Shown here: in pieces, positions 1-8,801 of the stretch
Layout of the letters: each line of letters starts with the position of its first letter
Numbering within the stretch: the first letter of the stretch is position 1
Source: Rhodobacter sp.
GTDB lineage: Bacteria > Pseudomonadota > Alphaproteobacteria > Rhodobacterales > Rhodobacteraceae
Reading direction: 5' to 3'
Assembly (NCBI GenBank): GCA_020637555.1
Contig: JACKKF010000004.1
Location: forward strand, 372,001 to 436,000
DNA: 64,000 bases
The notes under the pieces: model-generated
What the model saw: the letters and a program-made list of their open reading frames with translations, nothing else
Told to the model about the DNA's origin: nothing
Databases searched by the model: none
Program-made: the position numbers and the translations under genes

Positions 1-380
1 GCGGTGAATTCCTTTTTCCAGAACGGCGCGCGGGATTTCAGGTAATCCATCAGGAACTCGGCCGCGGCAAAGGCCTCGGCGCGGTGGCGGGCGGCGGTGG
101 CGACCATCATGATCATGTCGCCGGGGGCAAGCGGTCCGTGGCGGTGGATGATCAGCGCCGCCTCCAGCGACCAGCGCGTGACGGCCTCGGATTCGATCGC
201 CGCGAGGGCGCGCTCGGTCATGCCGGGGTAATGCTCGATCTCCATGCCGGTCAGCGCGCCCGCATTGTCGCGCACCAGCCCGGCAAAGGTGACAACAGCC
301 CCCGCGCCCCGCGCGCCTGCGGCAAAGGCCGCACATTCGGCCCCATAGTCGAACGCCTGCGCCTGAACCCGAACCGCCAT
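1..380 (-). CDS. moaE: MoaE, molybdopterin synthase catalytic subunit (C-terminus off window)
   Basis: Large subunit of molybdopterin synthase. It transfers sulfur from the MoaD thiocarboxylate to cyclic pyranopterin monophosphate in molybdenum cofactor synthesis in the cytoplasm. About 126 residues are visible, starting MAVRVQAQAF. They contain the family stretches GAVVTFAGLVRDN, MEIEHYPGM, and IIHRHGPLAPGD followed by HRAEAF and KSRAPFWKKE. The gene runs off the left edge, so the last residues are missing. The ATG is 4 nt after the moaD stop, so moaD and moaE are probably cotranscribed. Family assignment is secure. Confidence 0.93.
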   Translation of the reverse strand, partial: MAVRVQAQAFDYGAECAAFAAGARGAGAVVTFAGLVRDNAGALTGMEIEHYPGMTERALAAIESEAVTRWSLEAALIIHRHGPLAPGDMIMMVATAARHRAEAFAAAEFLMDYLKSRAPFWKKEFT

Positions 381-384
381 CGCC

Positions 385-636
385 CTAGCCCCCGGTCATC
401 GGCGGGAAAAAGGCCACCTCGCGCACCCCGTCCAGCGGTGCGTCGAAATCCGACAGGTCCTGGTCCAGCGCCACGCGCACGGCCTTGAGGTCGGAAAACG
501 CCAGCGCATAGCGATCCTCGCGCGCGCTGAGTTCGGCAACCAGCCCGGCAACGGTGGCCGCGCTGGTTTCCACCGTTTCCCGGGGCAGGCCGATACGTTC
601 GCGCAGCCAGGCAAAATAGAGAACCGTCAGCGTCAT
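385..636 (-). CDS. moaD: MoaD, molybdopterin synthase sulfur carrier subunit
   Basis: Small ubiquitin-like sulfur carrier of molybdopterin synthase, 83 residues. It begins MTLTVLYFAWLRERIG and ends in the diagnostic C-terminal Gly-Gly (PPMTGG), which is adenylated and converted to a thiocarboxylate. The chosen ATG (634-636) overlaps the pgsA stop codon in an ATGA arrangement. The open frame continues upstream inside pgsA, but those residues are not MoaD-like. It lies between pgsA and moaE in one minus-strand unit. Confidence 0.92.
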   Translation of the reverse strand: MTLTVLYFAWLRERIGLPRETVETSAATVAGLVAELSAREDRYALAFSDLKAVRVALDQDLSDFDAPLDGVREVAFFPPMTGG

Positions 637-1301
637 TCCGAAATGTCCCTGAGGTGGGGCAGGGCCTTCTTGAAATAGTCCCAGCCGGTGATGGCCGTCA
701 GCGCCGCCGCGATCCAGATCAGCACCAGACCGATGGTCCACACCGTTTCCCCGCTGAGATTGGCCAGGGACAGCAGGTTGCGCTGCGCGTCGATCCCTGT
801 CGAGGCCATTTCCGAGATCACCTCGCGGTTGCGGGCCAGGGCCTGTTCACGAACGTATTCCAGCCCCAGCGCGGCGAACAGCGTCGAGATGGCGACCATC
901 TGCGCGGTGGTTTTCCACTTGGCCAGTTTCGTTACGGCCAGCAGGCGCGAGGTGTTGCCCAGGTATTCGCGCAACCCCGAGACAAAGACCTCGCGGAACA
1001 GGATCACCGTGGCGGGCAGGATCAGCCAGGGGTCCATGCCGGAATAGCCCGTCAGCACCAGCAGGGCGATGACCACCATCGCCTTGTCGGCGATGGGATC
1101 GAGCATCGCCCCCATGCGGCTTTCCTGCCGCCACAGCCGTGCCAGATAGCCATCGAAATAGTCGGTGATCGCGGCCACCAGGAACAGCACCAGGGCGAAC
1201 CAGTCAGCCCATGGCCGCGCGAAATAGAGGAACATCACCGCCACGCCGGGGGCGGCCAGCAAACGCAGGACTGTCAGCGTGTTCGGGATCGTCCATTTCA
1301 T
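633..1301 (-). CDS. pgsA: PgsA, CDP-diacylglycerol-glycerol-3-phosphate 3-phosphatidyltransferase
   Basis: Integral membrane enzyme making phosphatidylglycerol-3-phosphate from CDP-diacylglycerol and glycerol-3-phosphate, the committed step to phosphatidylglycerol and cardiolipin. The 222-residue protein has the complete CDP-alcohol phosphotransferase signature D47-x2-D50-G51-x2-A54-R55-x8-G64-x3-D68-x3-D72, and several hydrophobic helices. The N-terminus MKWTIPNTLTVLRL is typical of PgsA. The stop overlaps the moaD start. A 66-nt gap separates it from the YqaA-like gene upstream. Confidence 0.95.
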   Translation of the reverse strand: MKWTIPNTLTVLRLLAAPGVAVMFLYFARPWADWFALVLFLVAAITDYFDGYLARLWRQESRMGAMLDPIADKAMVVIALLVLTGYSGMDPWLILPATVILFREVFVSGLREYLGNTSRLLAVTKLAKWKTTAQMVAISTLFAALGLEYVREQALARNREVISEMASTGIDAQRNLLSLANLSGETVWTIGLVLIWIAAALTAITGWDYFKKALPHLRDISE

Positions 1302-1367
1302 GCGGTCTTTGTAACGGCAAAGCGGGTGCAGGGGAAAGGGGCCACAGCAGCGGTCGGCGGCGAACGA

Positions 1368-1799
1368 TCAGCCGAATAGTCCGGCCGTGATCGCCGCCAG
1401 CGCGATGTAACGGCCGGTCTTCGCCAGCGCGACCAGCAGGGTGAATTGCCAAAGCGGTGTGCGCATCGACCCGGCCATCACCGTGGTCAGGTCAAGAACC
1501 GGCATCCAGGACAGCAGCAGTGTCCAGATCCCCCAGCGGCCCCACCACAGCCGCGCCCGCGCGAATTGGGCATCCGGCACCCTCAGCCAGCGGTGCGCGC
1601 CGGCGCTTTCCAGCCGCCAGCCCAGCCAGTAGTTCACATAGGTGCCCAGCGTATTGCCGAGAGACGCCACCAGGATCAGCGCCCAGACGGGCGCCATCCC
1701 GGTGATCTGCAGACCGGCAAAGATCAGCTCGGATTGAAAGGGCAACACCGTCGCAGCCGTGAATGCCGCGGCGAACAGGCCCGCCAAAGCGGTCAGCAC
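1368..1799 (-). CDS. YqaA-family (SNARE-associated/VTT-like) membrane protein
   Basis: Small polytopic inner-membrane protein of 143 residues, related to YqaA and the DedA/VTT group. Visible landmarks are FAAAFTAATVLPFQSELIF near the N-terminus, the polar stretch GNTLGTYVNYWLGW, and the glycine-rich segment after WMPVLDLTTVMAGSMR. Members of this superfamily are implicated in lipid scrambling or transport; the role of this one is not known. It begins with GTG two bases after the NYN-protein stop, so the two are probably cotranscribed. Confidence 0.8.
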   Translation of the reverse strand: MLTALAGLFAAAFTAATVLPFQSELIFAGLQITGMAPVWALILVASLGNTLGTYVNYWLGWRLESAGAHRWLRVPDAQFARARLWWGRWGIWTLLLSWMPVLDLTTVMAGSMRTPLWQFTLLVALAKTGRYIALAAITAGLFG

Positions 1800-1801
1800 T
1801 G

Positions 1802-2386
1802 TCAGGTTTCGGTGCTTTCCGCGCCGACCGTGGTTTCTTCGCGGGTCACGCGCGGCTCGCGCGGGGGGCGGCCGATCACGTCGCGCAATTCATCAAGTTC
1901 GATGAAGTTGTCGGCCTGGCGGCGCAGCTCGTCGGCGATCATCGGCGGTTGCGACCGGATGGTCGATACGACCGAGACCCGCACGCCCTGCCGTTGCAGC
2001 GATTCGACCAGCGGACGGAAATCGCCATCGCCCGAGAACAGCACCGCGTGATCCAGGCGGTGCGCGATCTCCATCGCGTTCACCGTCAGTTCGATGTCCA
2101 TGTTGCCCTTGACCTTCCGGCGGCCCATGGAATCGGTGTATTCCTTGGCGGGTTTCGTCACCATCGTATAGCCGTTGTAGTTCAGCCAGTCGATCAGCGG
2201 ACGGATCGGCGAATAGTCGTCGTTCTCCAGCAGCGCGGTATAGTAGAACGCCCGCAGCAGCTTGCCACGGCGCATGAACTCCTGGCGAAGCAGCTTGTAG
2301 TCGATGTCGAAACCGAGCGCTTTTCCCGCAGCGAAGAGGTTCGCGCCGTCGATGAACAGCGCAAGACGCTCATCCTTGTAAAACAT
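1802..2386 (-). CDS. NYN domain protein (LabA/DUF88 family, PIN-like)
   Basis: Protein of 194 residues with a PIN-like NYN domain. The N-terminal strand LALFIDGANLF carries the acidic metal-site residue, and later acidic positions lie in KGNMDIELTVNAM and LFSGDGDF. The family is thought to include RNA-processing nucleases, but the substrate here is unknown. I chose the ATG at 2384-2386 because AAGGACGAAGG lies immediately upstream; the frame stays open 24 nt further. The C-terminus (GRPPREPRVTREETT) is charged and probably disordered. Confidence 0.85.
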   Translation of the reverse strand: MFYKDERLALFIDGANLFAAGKALGFDIDYKLLRQEFMRRGKLLRAFYYTALLENDDYSPIRPLIDWLNYNGYTMVTKPAKEYTDSMGRRKVKGNMDIELTVNAMEIAHRLDHAVLFSGDGDFRPLVESLQRQGVRVSVVSTIRSQPPMIADELRRQADNFIELDELRDVIGRPPREPRVTREETTVGAESTET

Positions 2387-2522
2387 CCTTCGTCCTTTCA
2401 AATACGGCAACGTCAGGCTGTTTGGCCGACGCCGCGCCCGTCACTAGTACTCGTAGGGACACATACTCTGTCCGGGTCAGCCGGGTCGCAGGAATGCTCA
2501 CGAACCTGTCAGGACCATAATT

Positions 2523-3095
2523 GTGACAAACGACGACCGCAACCGCTTCCTGTTGGCGCTTGGCAGCAACGCCTTCGCTGACCTGTCAACCAACGCCGCA
2601 TTAGTTATGGATGCGGTGGAAAAGATCAAAGGCGCCGGCTTCAAAAAGCTGCGACTGGGACGTCTTTTTTCGACCCCGGCCTTTCCGGCGGGGGCAGGGC
2701 CCGATTTCGTCAACGCCTGCGCCGTGGCCGAAAGCGCCCTGACCCCCGCGCAGGCGCTGGCCGCCCTGCACGCGATCGAGGCCGAGATGGGCCGCGTGCG
2801 GACCGTGCGCTGGGGACAGCGGATCATCGATCTGGACCTGCTGGCGGCGGGCGACCGGATTCTTCCGGACGCCGCGACCTTCGCGCATTGGCAGGGGCTG
2901 CCGCTGGCGGACCAGATGCGGTTGGCTCCGGGCGAGCTGATCCTGCCGCATCCGCGCCTGCATGAGCGCGGGTTTGTCCTGATGCCGCTGGCCGATGTCG
3001 CGCCGGACTGGGTTCATCCCGTGCTGGGCCAGAGCGTGCGGCAGATGCTGGACGCGCTCGATCCGGCGGAAACGGCGGAAATCCGGCCGATTTGA
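2523..3095 (+). CDS. folK: FolK, 2-amino-4-hydroxy-6-hydroxymethyldihydropteridine diphosphokinase
   Basis: HPPK of folate biosynthesis. It transfers pyrophosphate from ATP to 6-hydroxymethyl-7,8-dihydropterin. The 190-residue protein has the N-terminal LALGSN strand, the FVNACAVAE region, and the family signature RTVRWGQRIIDLDLL with the two metal-binding aspartates. LPHPRLHERGFVLMPLADVAP follows, as in other HPPKs. A GTG start is chosen, preceded by AGGACC. It opens the plus-strand series folK-rpoZ-rel. Confidence 0.94.
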   Translation: MTNDDRNRFLLALGSNAFADLSTNAALVMDAVEKIKGAGFKKLRLGRLFSTPAFPAGAGPDFVNACAVAESALTPAQALAALHAIEAEMGRVRTVRWGQRIIDLDLLAAGDRILPDAATFAHWQGLPLADQMRLAPGELILPHPRLHERGFVLMPLADVAPDWVHPVLGQSVRQMLDALDPAETAEIRPI

Positions 3096-3128
3096 TCGCC
3101 TGGCGGGCAAATGCGCGGAAACGCGCGC

Positions 3129-3157
3129 TTGTCAATCCCGTCAAATGGCATTAGAGA
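3129..3157 (+). promoter_or_regulatory. Candidate sigma-70 type promoter for rpoZ
   Basis: TTGTCA (3129-3134) and TAGAGA (3152-3157) are separated by 17 bp, about 42 bp before the rpoZ ATG. This fits a housekeeping promoter in a short intergenic stretch. No experimental support is available from the sequence. Confidence 0.4.
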
Positions 3158-3198
3158 CCACAGGCTGATCCTCCCCATTCCCGCAAATGGAGTGCTTC

Positions 3199-3555
3199 AT
3201 GGCCCGCGTGACGGTCGAAGATTGCGTTGACAAGGTTCCGAACCGCTTCGAGCTGGTGATCCTGGCGTCCCATCGTGCGCGCGAGGTCGCTGCCGGTGCG
3301 CCGATCACCGTGGACCGCGACAACGACAAGAACCCGGTCGTCGCCCTGCGCGAGATCGCCGACGAGACCCAGAGCGCCGATGACCTGCGCGAGCGTCTGA
3401 TCGAGTCGATGCGCACCCAGAACGAAGTGGACATGCCCGAGGACGACGACATGGCGCTGCGCATGGGCGCGCAGGCCGACCGCCCGGTGCTGGACGACAT
3501 GAGCGAGGAGCAGTTGCTGCGCCAGCTCGTCGCCGCCCAGCCCGAGCAGGACTGA
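3199..3555 (+). CDS. rpoZ: RpoZ, RNA polymerase omega subunit
   Basis: Omega subunit, which helps fold and assemble the beta-prime subunit and contributes to the ppGpp-binding site of RNA polymerase. The 118-residue protein begins MARVTVEDCVDKVPNRFELV, followed by AAGAPITVDRDNDKNPVVALREIA, both hallmark stretches. An in-frame ATG 12 nt upstream exists but is less like the family N-terminus. It sits directly upstream of the rel gene, as in many proteobacteria. Confidence 0.95.
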   Translation: MARVTVEDCVDKVPNRFELVILASHRAREVAAGAPITVDRDNDKNPVVALREIADETQSADDLRERLIESMRTQNEVDMPEDDDMALRMGAQADRPVLDDMSEEQLLRQLVAAQPEQD

Positions 3556-3580
3556 CCCGGCGTTCCGGGCAGGATCGACC

Positions 3581-5713
3581 GTGATCACGCCTGACGATCT
3601 GGTTGCGCTGGTTCGCAACTATAACCCGACCTGCGACGAGGGCCCTCATCCGCCGCGCTTGGGCCTATGGCGAGGCGATGCATGAGGGCCAGTTCCGCCA
3701 CTCGGGCGAGCCCTATTTCACCCATCCGGTTGCCGTCGCCTCGATCTCTGACCGAGATGCGGCTTGACGATGCGACCCTCGTTACCGCGCTCTTGCACGA
3801 CACGATCGAGGACACGCGCTCGACCTATGCCGAGGTCGAGGGGCTGTTCGGCCATGACGTCGCCGAACTGGTGGATGGCGTCACGAAGCTGACCAACCTG
3901 CAACTGTCGTCCGAGGCCAAAAGCGGCGCGGCCAAGCAGGCCGAGAATTTCCGCAAGTTGCTGATGGCCATGTCCCGCGACATGCGGGTGATCCTGGTCA
4001 AGCTGGCCGACCGGCTGCACAACATGCGCACCATCCGGTCGATGCGGCCGGACAAGCAGGCGCAGAAAGCCCGCGAGACCATGGAAATCTTCGCCCCTGG
4101 CCGGGCGGATGGGGATGCAATGGATGCGCGAGGAGCTGGAGGATCTGGCCTTTCGCGTCCTGAACCCCGAGGCGCGCAATTCGATCCTGCGCCGATTCAT
4201 TACCCTTCAGCGCGAATCGGGCGACGTGATCGCCCGCATCACCGCCGACATCCGGTTCGAACTGGAAAAGGCGGGGCTGGACGGCACGGTCTATGGGCGC
4301 GCCAAGAAGCCCTACTCTGTCTGGCGCAAGATGCAGGAAAAGGAACTGTCGTTCAGCCGCCTGTCCGACATCTACGGTTTTCGCATCATCATGGACGACG
4401 TGTCCCAGTGCTATGAGGTGCTGGGCCTGATCCATCAGCGGTGGCGTGCCGTGCCGGGCCGGTTCAAGGATTACATCAGCCAGCCCAAATCGAACGGCTA
4501 TCGGTCGATCCACACCACGGTCTCGGGCCGTGACGGCAAGCGGGTCGAGGTGCAGATCCGCACGCGCGAGATGCACGAGGTCGCCGAAGCCGGCGTTGCC
4601 GCGCATTGGGCCTACAAGGATGGCACCCGCGCCGCCAACCCCTTTGCCGTGGACCCGGCGAAATGGGTTGCCGGGCTGACCGAACGTCTGGACAGTTCCG
4701 AGGATCACGACGAGTTCCTCGAACACGTCAAGATGGAGATGTATGCCGATCAGGTGTTCTGCTTCACCCCCAAGGGCGATGTGGTGCAACTGCCCAAGGG
4801 CGCGACCCCCCTGGATTTCGCCTATGCGATCCACACCCGCATCGGCAATGCCACCGTCTCGGCCAAGGTGGACGGGCTGCGCGTGCCGCTCTGGACCCGG
4901 CTCAGGAATGGCCAGTCGGTCGAGATCATCACCGCCGAGGGGCAGCGCCCGCAGAATTCCTGGATCGAACTGGTGCATACCGGTCGGGCCAAGGCCTCGA
5001 TCCGGCGCGCCCTGCGAGAGGAGGACCGCGAGCGGTTCATCCGTCTGGGGCGCGAACTGGCGCGGGTCGCCTTTGAAAAGGTCGGCCGCAAGCTCACCGA
5101 CAAGGCGCTGGATACCGCCGCGCGCGCGCAGGGGCTGAAAGGGCCGAACGACCTGCTGTCCCGCATCGGCGCGGCCGAGATCAGCGCGCGGTCGGTGGTG
5201 GAACAGCTCTATCCCGAAACCGCCTCGCTCACCGGCCCCGAGGTCGATGTGTCGCGGCCCGTTTCGGGGCTGGATCCCGATATTCCGTTTCGTCGCGCCG
5301 CCTGCTGCCAGCCGGTCCCGGGCGAGCGGATCGTCGGCATCACTTATCGCGGCAAGGGTGTCGTCGCCCATGCGATCGACTGTGCCGCCCTTGCGGCGTT
5401 TGAAAGCCAGCCCGAACGCTGGATCGACCTGCACTGGCACGGCGGCAAGCATCCGGCGTGTCACACCGTCTCGCTGGAATTGACGATCACCAACAGCGCC
5501 GGGGTTCTGGGCCGGGTGTGCAGCCTGATCGGCGAGCAGGGCGCGAATATCTCGGATCTGCGCTTTCTGGACCGAAAACCCGATTATTTCCGCATTTTTG
5601 TCGAGATCGACGTATCGGATGCCGAGCATCTTCATCGTATCCTGACGATCCTTTCTGCCGAAACCGACGTCGCCCAGGTCATCCGCCAACGAGACCCCAA
5701 CCGCCAACCCTGA
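3581..5713 (+). pseudogene. rel: Rel/SpoT bifunctional (p)ppGpp synthetase-hydrolase, three frameshifts in this sequence
   Basis: Stringent-response enzyme that makes and degrades (p)ppGpp. Homology runs through HD hydrolase (SGEPYFTHPVAV, LLHDTIEDT), synthetase (AKKPYSVWRKM, FKDYISQPKSNGYRSIHTTV, VEVQIRT), TGS (FTPKGDVVQLPKGATPLDFAY) and a C-terminal ACT domain. The reading frame is broken three times near the 5' end: an extra G in the GGG at 3640-3642, an extra base near 3747, and two bases missing near 4096. The shifts sum to zero, so the first and last segments share a frame and the repaired protein would be 710 residues. The start is GTG at 3581. With all domains otherwise intact, consensus error is likelier than decay. 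Confidence 0.85.
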
Positions 5714-5729
5714 ATCCGGACCGCTGCGC

Positions 5730-6377
5730 GTGATCTTCAAGCGCCGAGACACCAGACCCCTTCTGCGGACCATCGGCGAGTTCTTCTGGCCGCGCGGAGG
5801 TTGGCGCCGGGCCGCGACCTATATCCTCCACCGGATGCGCCGGCTGCCCGATTCGCCCGAACGCATCTGCATCGGTATCGCGGCCGGGCTCTATGTGTCG
5901 TTCCTGCCGCTCTATGGTCTGCACTTCGTGACCGCAGCCCTGGTCGCCTGGATCTTTCGCGGCAATATTCTGGCGGCGTTGCTGGCCACGTTTTATGGCA
6001 ACCCGCTGACCTTTCCGCTGATGGCCGCGGGGGGCTTGGAACTGGGCGGGCGCCTGCTGGGGACCGAGGTGCGGATGTCGGTGTCCGGCGTCATCAACGC
6101 GATCGGCCGCGCCGGCAGCGAACTGACGCACAACCTGTTCACGGTGATCACCGGGGACCCCGTCCACTGGGGGCGCCTCATCAGCTTCTGGCACGATGTC
6201 TATCTGCCCTATATGGTCGGCGGTCTGCTTCTGGGCTTGCCCTTTGCGGTCGCGGCGTATTTCGTGCACCTGCCGCTTGTGCGCGCCTATCAGCGCAGCC
6301 GGCAAAAGCGCCTGAAACAACGATTCGAGGTCGCGCGGCAAAGACAGCGCGCCCTGGAAACCGGAGACGAGACATGA
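5730..6377 (+). CDS. DUF2062 domain membrane protein
   Basis: A 215-residue protein with two to three hydrophobic segments (IGIAAGLYVSFLPLYGLHFV, LAALLATFYGNPLTFPLM, YMVGGLLLGLPFAVAAYF). The FYGNPLT motif is typical of DUF2062. The C-terminus is strongly basic (SRQKRLKQRFEVARQRQR). The function is unknown. It starts with GTG 16 nt after the rel stop and overlaps pdxJ by ATGA, so it probably belongs to the same transcript. Confidence 0.85.
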   Translation: MIFKRRDTRPLLRTIGEFFWPRGGWRRAATYILHRMRRLPDSPERICIGIAAGLYVSFLPLYGLHFVTAALVAWIFRGNILAALLATFYGNPLTFPLMAAGGLELGGRLLGTEVRMSVSGVINAIGRAGSELTHNLFTVITGDPVHWGRLISFWHDVYLPYMVGGLLLGLPFAVAAYFVHLPLVRAYQRSRQKRLKQRFEVARQRQRALETGDET

Positions 6378-7129
6378 CCGCCGCCCCTCTTCCGCCGCTT
6401 CGCCTGGGCGTGAACATCGACCACGTCGCCACCCTGCGCAACGCGCGCGGCGCGGCCTATCCCGACCCGGTGCGCGCGGCACTGATCGCGCAAGAGGCGG
6501 GCGCGGACGGCATCACCGCCCATCTGCGCGAGGACCGCCGGCACATCATCGACAGTGATATCGATCGCCTGATGGCGGCGATCGCCATCCCGCTGAACTT
6601 TGAAATGGCGGCAACGACGGAAATGCAGGCCATCGCGCTGCGTCATCGCCCCCATGCGGTGTGCCTCGTGCCCGAAAAGCGCGAGGAACGGACCACCGAA
6701 GGCGGGCTCGACGTTGCCGGCGACATGAACCGCCTGGCCGATTTCATCACCCCGCTGAGCGAGGCCGGTTGCCGTGTCTCGCTGTTCATCGGCCATGACC
6801 CCCGCCAGATCGAAGCCGCCGCGCGCGTGCGTGCGCCGGTGGTCGAACTGCACACCGGGCGCTATTGCGACCTGGTGGCCGAGGGCGCGGCGGAAGAGGC
6901 GGCGATGGAACTGGCGGACCTGCTGAGGGGCGCGCGACTGGCCCATTCCGCCGGGATCGAGGTGCACGCGGGTCACGGATTGAGCTTTGCCACCGTCTCG
7001 CCCTTTGCCGCCACCGAGGAAATCCGGGAACTGAACATCGGCCATTTCCTGATTTCCGAGGCCGTGTTCATGGGCCTTGACCCGGCGATACGCGAAATGC
7101 GCCGCCTGATGGTCGCCGCGCGCGGCTGA
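6374..7129 (+). CDS. pdxJ: PdxJ, pyridoxine 5'-phosphate synthase
   Basis: Condenses 1-deoxy-D-xylulose 5-phosphate with 3-amino-2-oxopropyl phosphate to pyridoxine 5'-phosphate, the last step of the DXP-dependent vitamin B6 pathway. The 251-residue TIM barrel shows LGVNIDHVATLRNARG at the N-terminus, then GADGITAHLREDRRHI, NFEMAAT, LVPEKREERTTEGGLD, and ELHTGRYC near the end. The ATG at 6374 overlaps the previous stop. The open frame extends far upstream, but those residues are not PdxJ-like. Confidence 0.96.
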   Translation: MTAAPLPPLRLGVNIDHVATLRNARGAAYPDPVRAALIAQEAGADGITAHLREDRRHIIDSDIDRLMAAIAIPLNFEMAATTEMQAIALRHRPHAVCLVPEKREERTTEGGLDVAGDMNRLADFITPLSEAGCRVSLFIGHDPRQIEAAARVRAPVVELHTGRYCDLVAEGAAEEAAMELADLLRGARLAHSAGIEVHAGHGLSFATVSPFAATEEIRELNIGHFLISEAVFMGLDPAIREMRRLMVAARG

Positions 7130-7136
7130 CCCCGAC

Positions 7137-7766
7137 ATGCCGATCCACGACCTTTTGCCGATCCTGCTGGGCTGGATGGTGGCCATCGTCTCGCCCGGCC
7201 CGGCGACGCTGGCCATCACCGGCACCGCGATGGAAGGCGGCCGTGCGCGCGGTCTGGCCCTTGCCTGGGGCGTCGTGACCGGCTCGGCCGTCTGGGGCAC
7301 GCTGGCGGGGCTCGGCCTGGGGGCCGCCATGATGAGCCACGCCTGGACCTTCGAGGTGCTGCGCTATGCGGGCGCCGGGTATCTGGGCTGGCTGGCGTGG
7401 AAATCGGCGCGCGCGGCGCTGCGCCCCGGGGCGGCCAGGCCGCGCCATGCCGGCGATGAAAGCTTGCGCCGGGCCTGGGCACGGGGGGCGCTGATCCACC
7501 TGACCAATCCCAAGGCGGTGTTGTTCTGGGGGGCGGTCTATGCGCTGGCGGTGCCCGCCGATGCCCCTGCATCCGTCCTGTGGGAGGTCGGCCTGGGGTG
7601 CCTTGCCACCTCGATGCTGACCCTCAGTGCGATGGCGCTGGCCTTTTCGGCGCCCCCGGTGGCGCGCCTCTACCTGCGTGCCCGGCGCGGCTTTGACGCG
7701 GCCTTCGCCCTGTTGTTCGGGCTGGCCGCGCTGAAGATCCTGACCGCGCGGTTGAGCGCATCGTGA
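7137..7766 (+). CDS. LysE/RhtB-family amino-acid exporter
   Basis: Inner-membrane efflux protein of 209 residues with about six helices. The family signature near the N-terminus is seen: GWMVAIVSPGPATLAITGTAMEGG, with the conserved PGP. The second half has HLTNPKAVLFWGAVYAL, also characteristic. The substrate (an amino acid or similar metabolite) cannot be read from the sequence. It lies 7 nt after pdxJ. Confidence 0.88.
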   Translation: MPIHDLLPILLGWMVAIVSPGPATLAITGTAMEGGRARGLALAWGVVTGSAVWGTLAGLGLGAAMMSHAWTFEVLRYAGAGYLGWLAWKSARAALRPGAARPRHAGDESLRRAWARGALIHLTNPKAVLFWGAVYALAVPADAPASVLWEVGLGCLATSMLTLSAMALAFSAPPVARLYLRARRGFDAAFALLFGLAALKILTARLSAS

Positions 7767-7834
7767 CCCGCGCCTGGCTTGTCCGGCGCGCGTTCGCGGG
7801 CGATGATGCCTGCGTTTTCAGACCGGAGGATTTC

Positions 7835-8296
7835 ATGAAACGCCTGTTTTTCGCAGCCTTCGCCAGTGCCGTCCTGCCGCTTTCGGCCGTTGCGCAGGTG
7901 GTGTCCGATTGCGACTGGATCGCCAACCCGGCCAATATCGCCGAACCGTGGGAAACGAACAGCCGCACCTATGCGAATGGCGCGATCCGCGTGGCGTTGC
8001 TGGACACCGGCGGCGAACCGGTCTGCTGCTCGGCGCATCTGCTGATCCTGGCCCCCTCGGGCGGACAGGACGAGCCGGTCTATCGCCAGTGCCGCGTGGC
8101 CTCGGCCGGGGCAGGAACCGGGTTCTTCTCGATCGACGTGCCGGGCATCGCGGCCAGCTATGACCCGGCCAAGGGGCTTTTGTTGTCGGTGCCGGTCGGA
8201 CACTGGCATCAGGGCATGGAATCCGGCCAACCCGCGATCCCCGACCGGATGGAGATCCGCATCAACCAGGCCAGCGGCGAGGTCAGCTTCGAGTGA
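7835..8296 (+). CDS. Secreted hypothetical protein
   Basis: A 153-residue protein with a Sec signal peptide (MKRLFFAAFASAVLPLSAVAQ, likely cleaved after the second Ala-rich block). The mature part has four cysteines in two groups (DCDW; a CC pair in GEPVCCSAHLL; YRQCRVAS), so disulfides are plausible in the periplasm. GGAGGA lies just before the ATG and decides the start. I do not recognise a domain. It overlaps acpS by GTGA, so it is translationally linked to it. Confidence 0.75.
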   Translation: MKRLFFAAFASAVLPLSAVAQVVSDCDWIANPANIAEPWETNSRTYANGAIRVALLDTGGEPVCCSAHLLILAPSGGQDEPVYRQCRVASAGAGTGFFSIDVPGIAASYDPAKGLLLSVPVGHWHQGMESGQPAIPDRMEIRINQASGEVSFE

Positions 8297-8694
8297 TCCT
8301 CGGCATCGGAACCGACCTGGCGAATATCGATCGCATCGCCGCGACGCTGGAGCGTTTCGGCGACCGGTTCCGCAGGCGTGTGTTCACCGACCTGGAACTG
8401 GCCAAGGCCGCCCGCCGCAGGGACGAGGCCGGCACCCTGGCCAAACGCTGGGCCGCGAAAGAGGCCTGTTCCAAAGCCCTGGGCACGGGGCTGGCAATGG
8501 GGATCTCGTGGAAGGACATGGGGGTCGCCAACCGACGCGGCGGACAGCCGGTCATGGTGCTGACGGGCTGGGCGGCCGAGCGGCTGGCCGAGATGACGCC
8601 CCCGGGCCACGACGCGGTGGTGCATGTGTCGCTGACCGACGATCATCCCTGGGCCCAGGCCTTTGTGGTGATCGAGGCCATCCCCCGCGGCTGA
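8293..8694 (+). CDS. acpS: AcpS, holo-[acyl-carrier-protein] synthase
   Basis: Transfers 4'-phosphopantetheine from CoA to the serine of apo-ACP. The 133-residue protein has the two family motifs: GIGTDLANIDRI at the start, with the metal-binding aspartate, and KRWAAKEACSKALGTG in the middle. It ends in SLTDDHPWAQAFVV. Its GTG start overlaps the upstream stop. A hairpin-repeat block follows before lepB. Confidence 0.95.
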   Translation: MILGIGTDLANIDRIAATLERFGDRFRRRVFTDLELAKAARRRDEAGTLAKRWAAKEACSKALGTGLAMGISWKDMGVANRRGGQPVMVLTGWAAERLAEMTPPGHDAVVHVSLTDDHPWAQAFVVIEAIPRG

Positions 8695-8719
8695 CCTGCC
8701 CCTGCGCCCGTTGCGGCCG

Positions 8720-8779
8720 CCGGGAGGGTTTTCCACCCTCCCGGACCCTCCCGGAGGATATTTGCAGCACAAAGATGGG
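8720..8779 (+). repeat. Intergenic hairpin repeat, copy A1-forward
   Basis: A 9-bp perfect stem (8720-8728 with 8736-8744) closes a TTTTCCA loop. It is followed by the core 8756-8779, GGATATTT then GCAGCACAAAGATGGG. The core is identical to the one at 42073-42096. The same loop with a different, compensated stem recurs at 63787-63811. Confidence 0.75.
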
Positions 8780-8781
8780 GG

Positions 8782-8797
8782 TTAAGAAAAGGTTAAC
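8782..8797. promoter_or_regulatory. Candidate CtrA-type binding box
   Basis: TTAAGAAAAGGTTAAC matches the alphaproteobacterial CtrA consensus TTAA-N7-TTAAC exactly. It lies between the two inverted repeat cores of copy A1, about 165 bp upstream of lepB. Occupancy is unproven. Confidence 0.45.
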
Positions 8798-8801
8798 GCG
8801 C

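Noticed and set aside
3581..4110. Programmed ribosomal frameshifting in rel
   Set aside because: Three shifts of differing size with no slippery heptamer or downstream pseudoknot are not a known recoding pattern; sequence error fits better.
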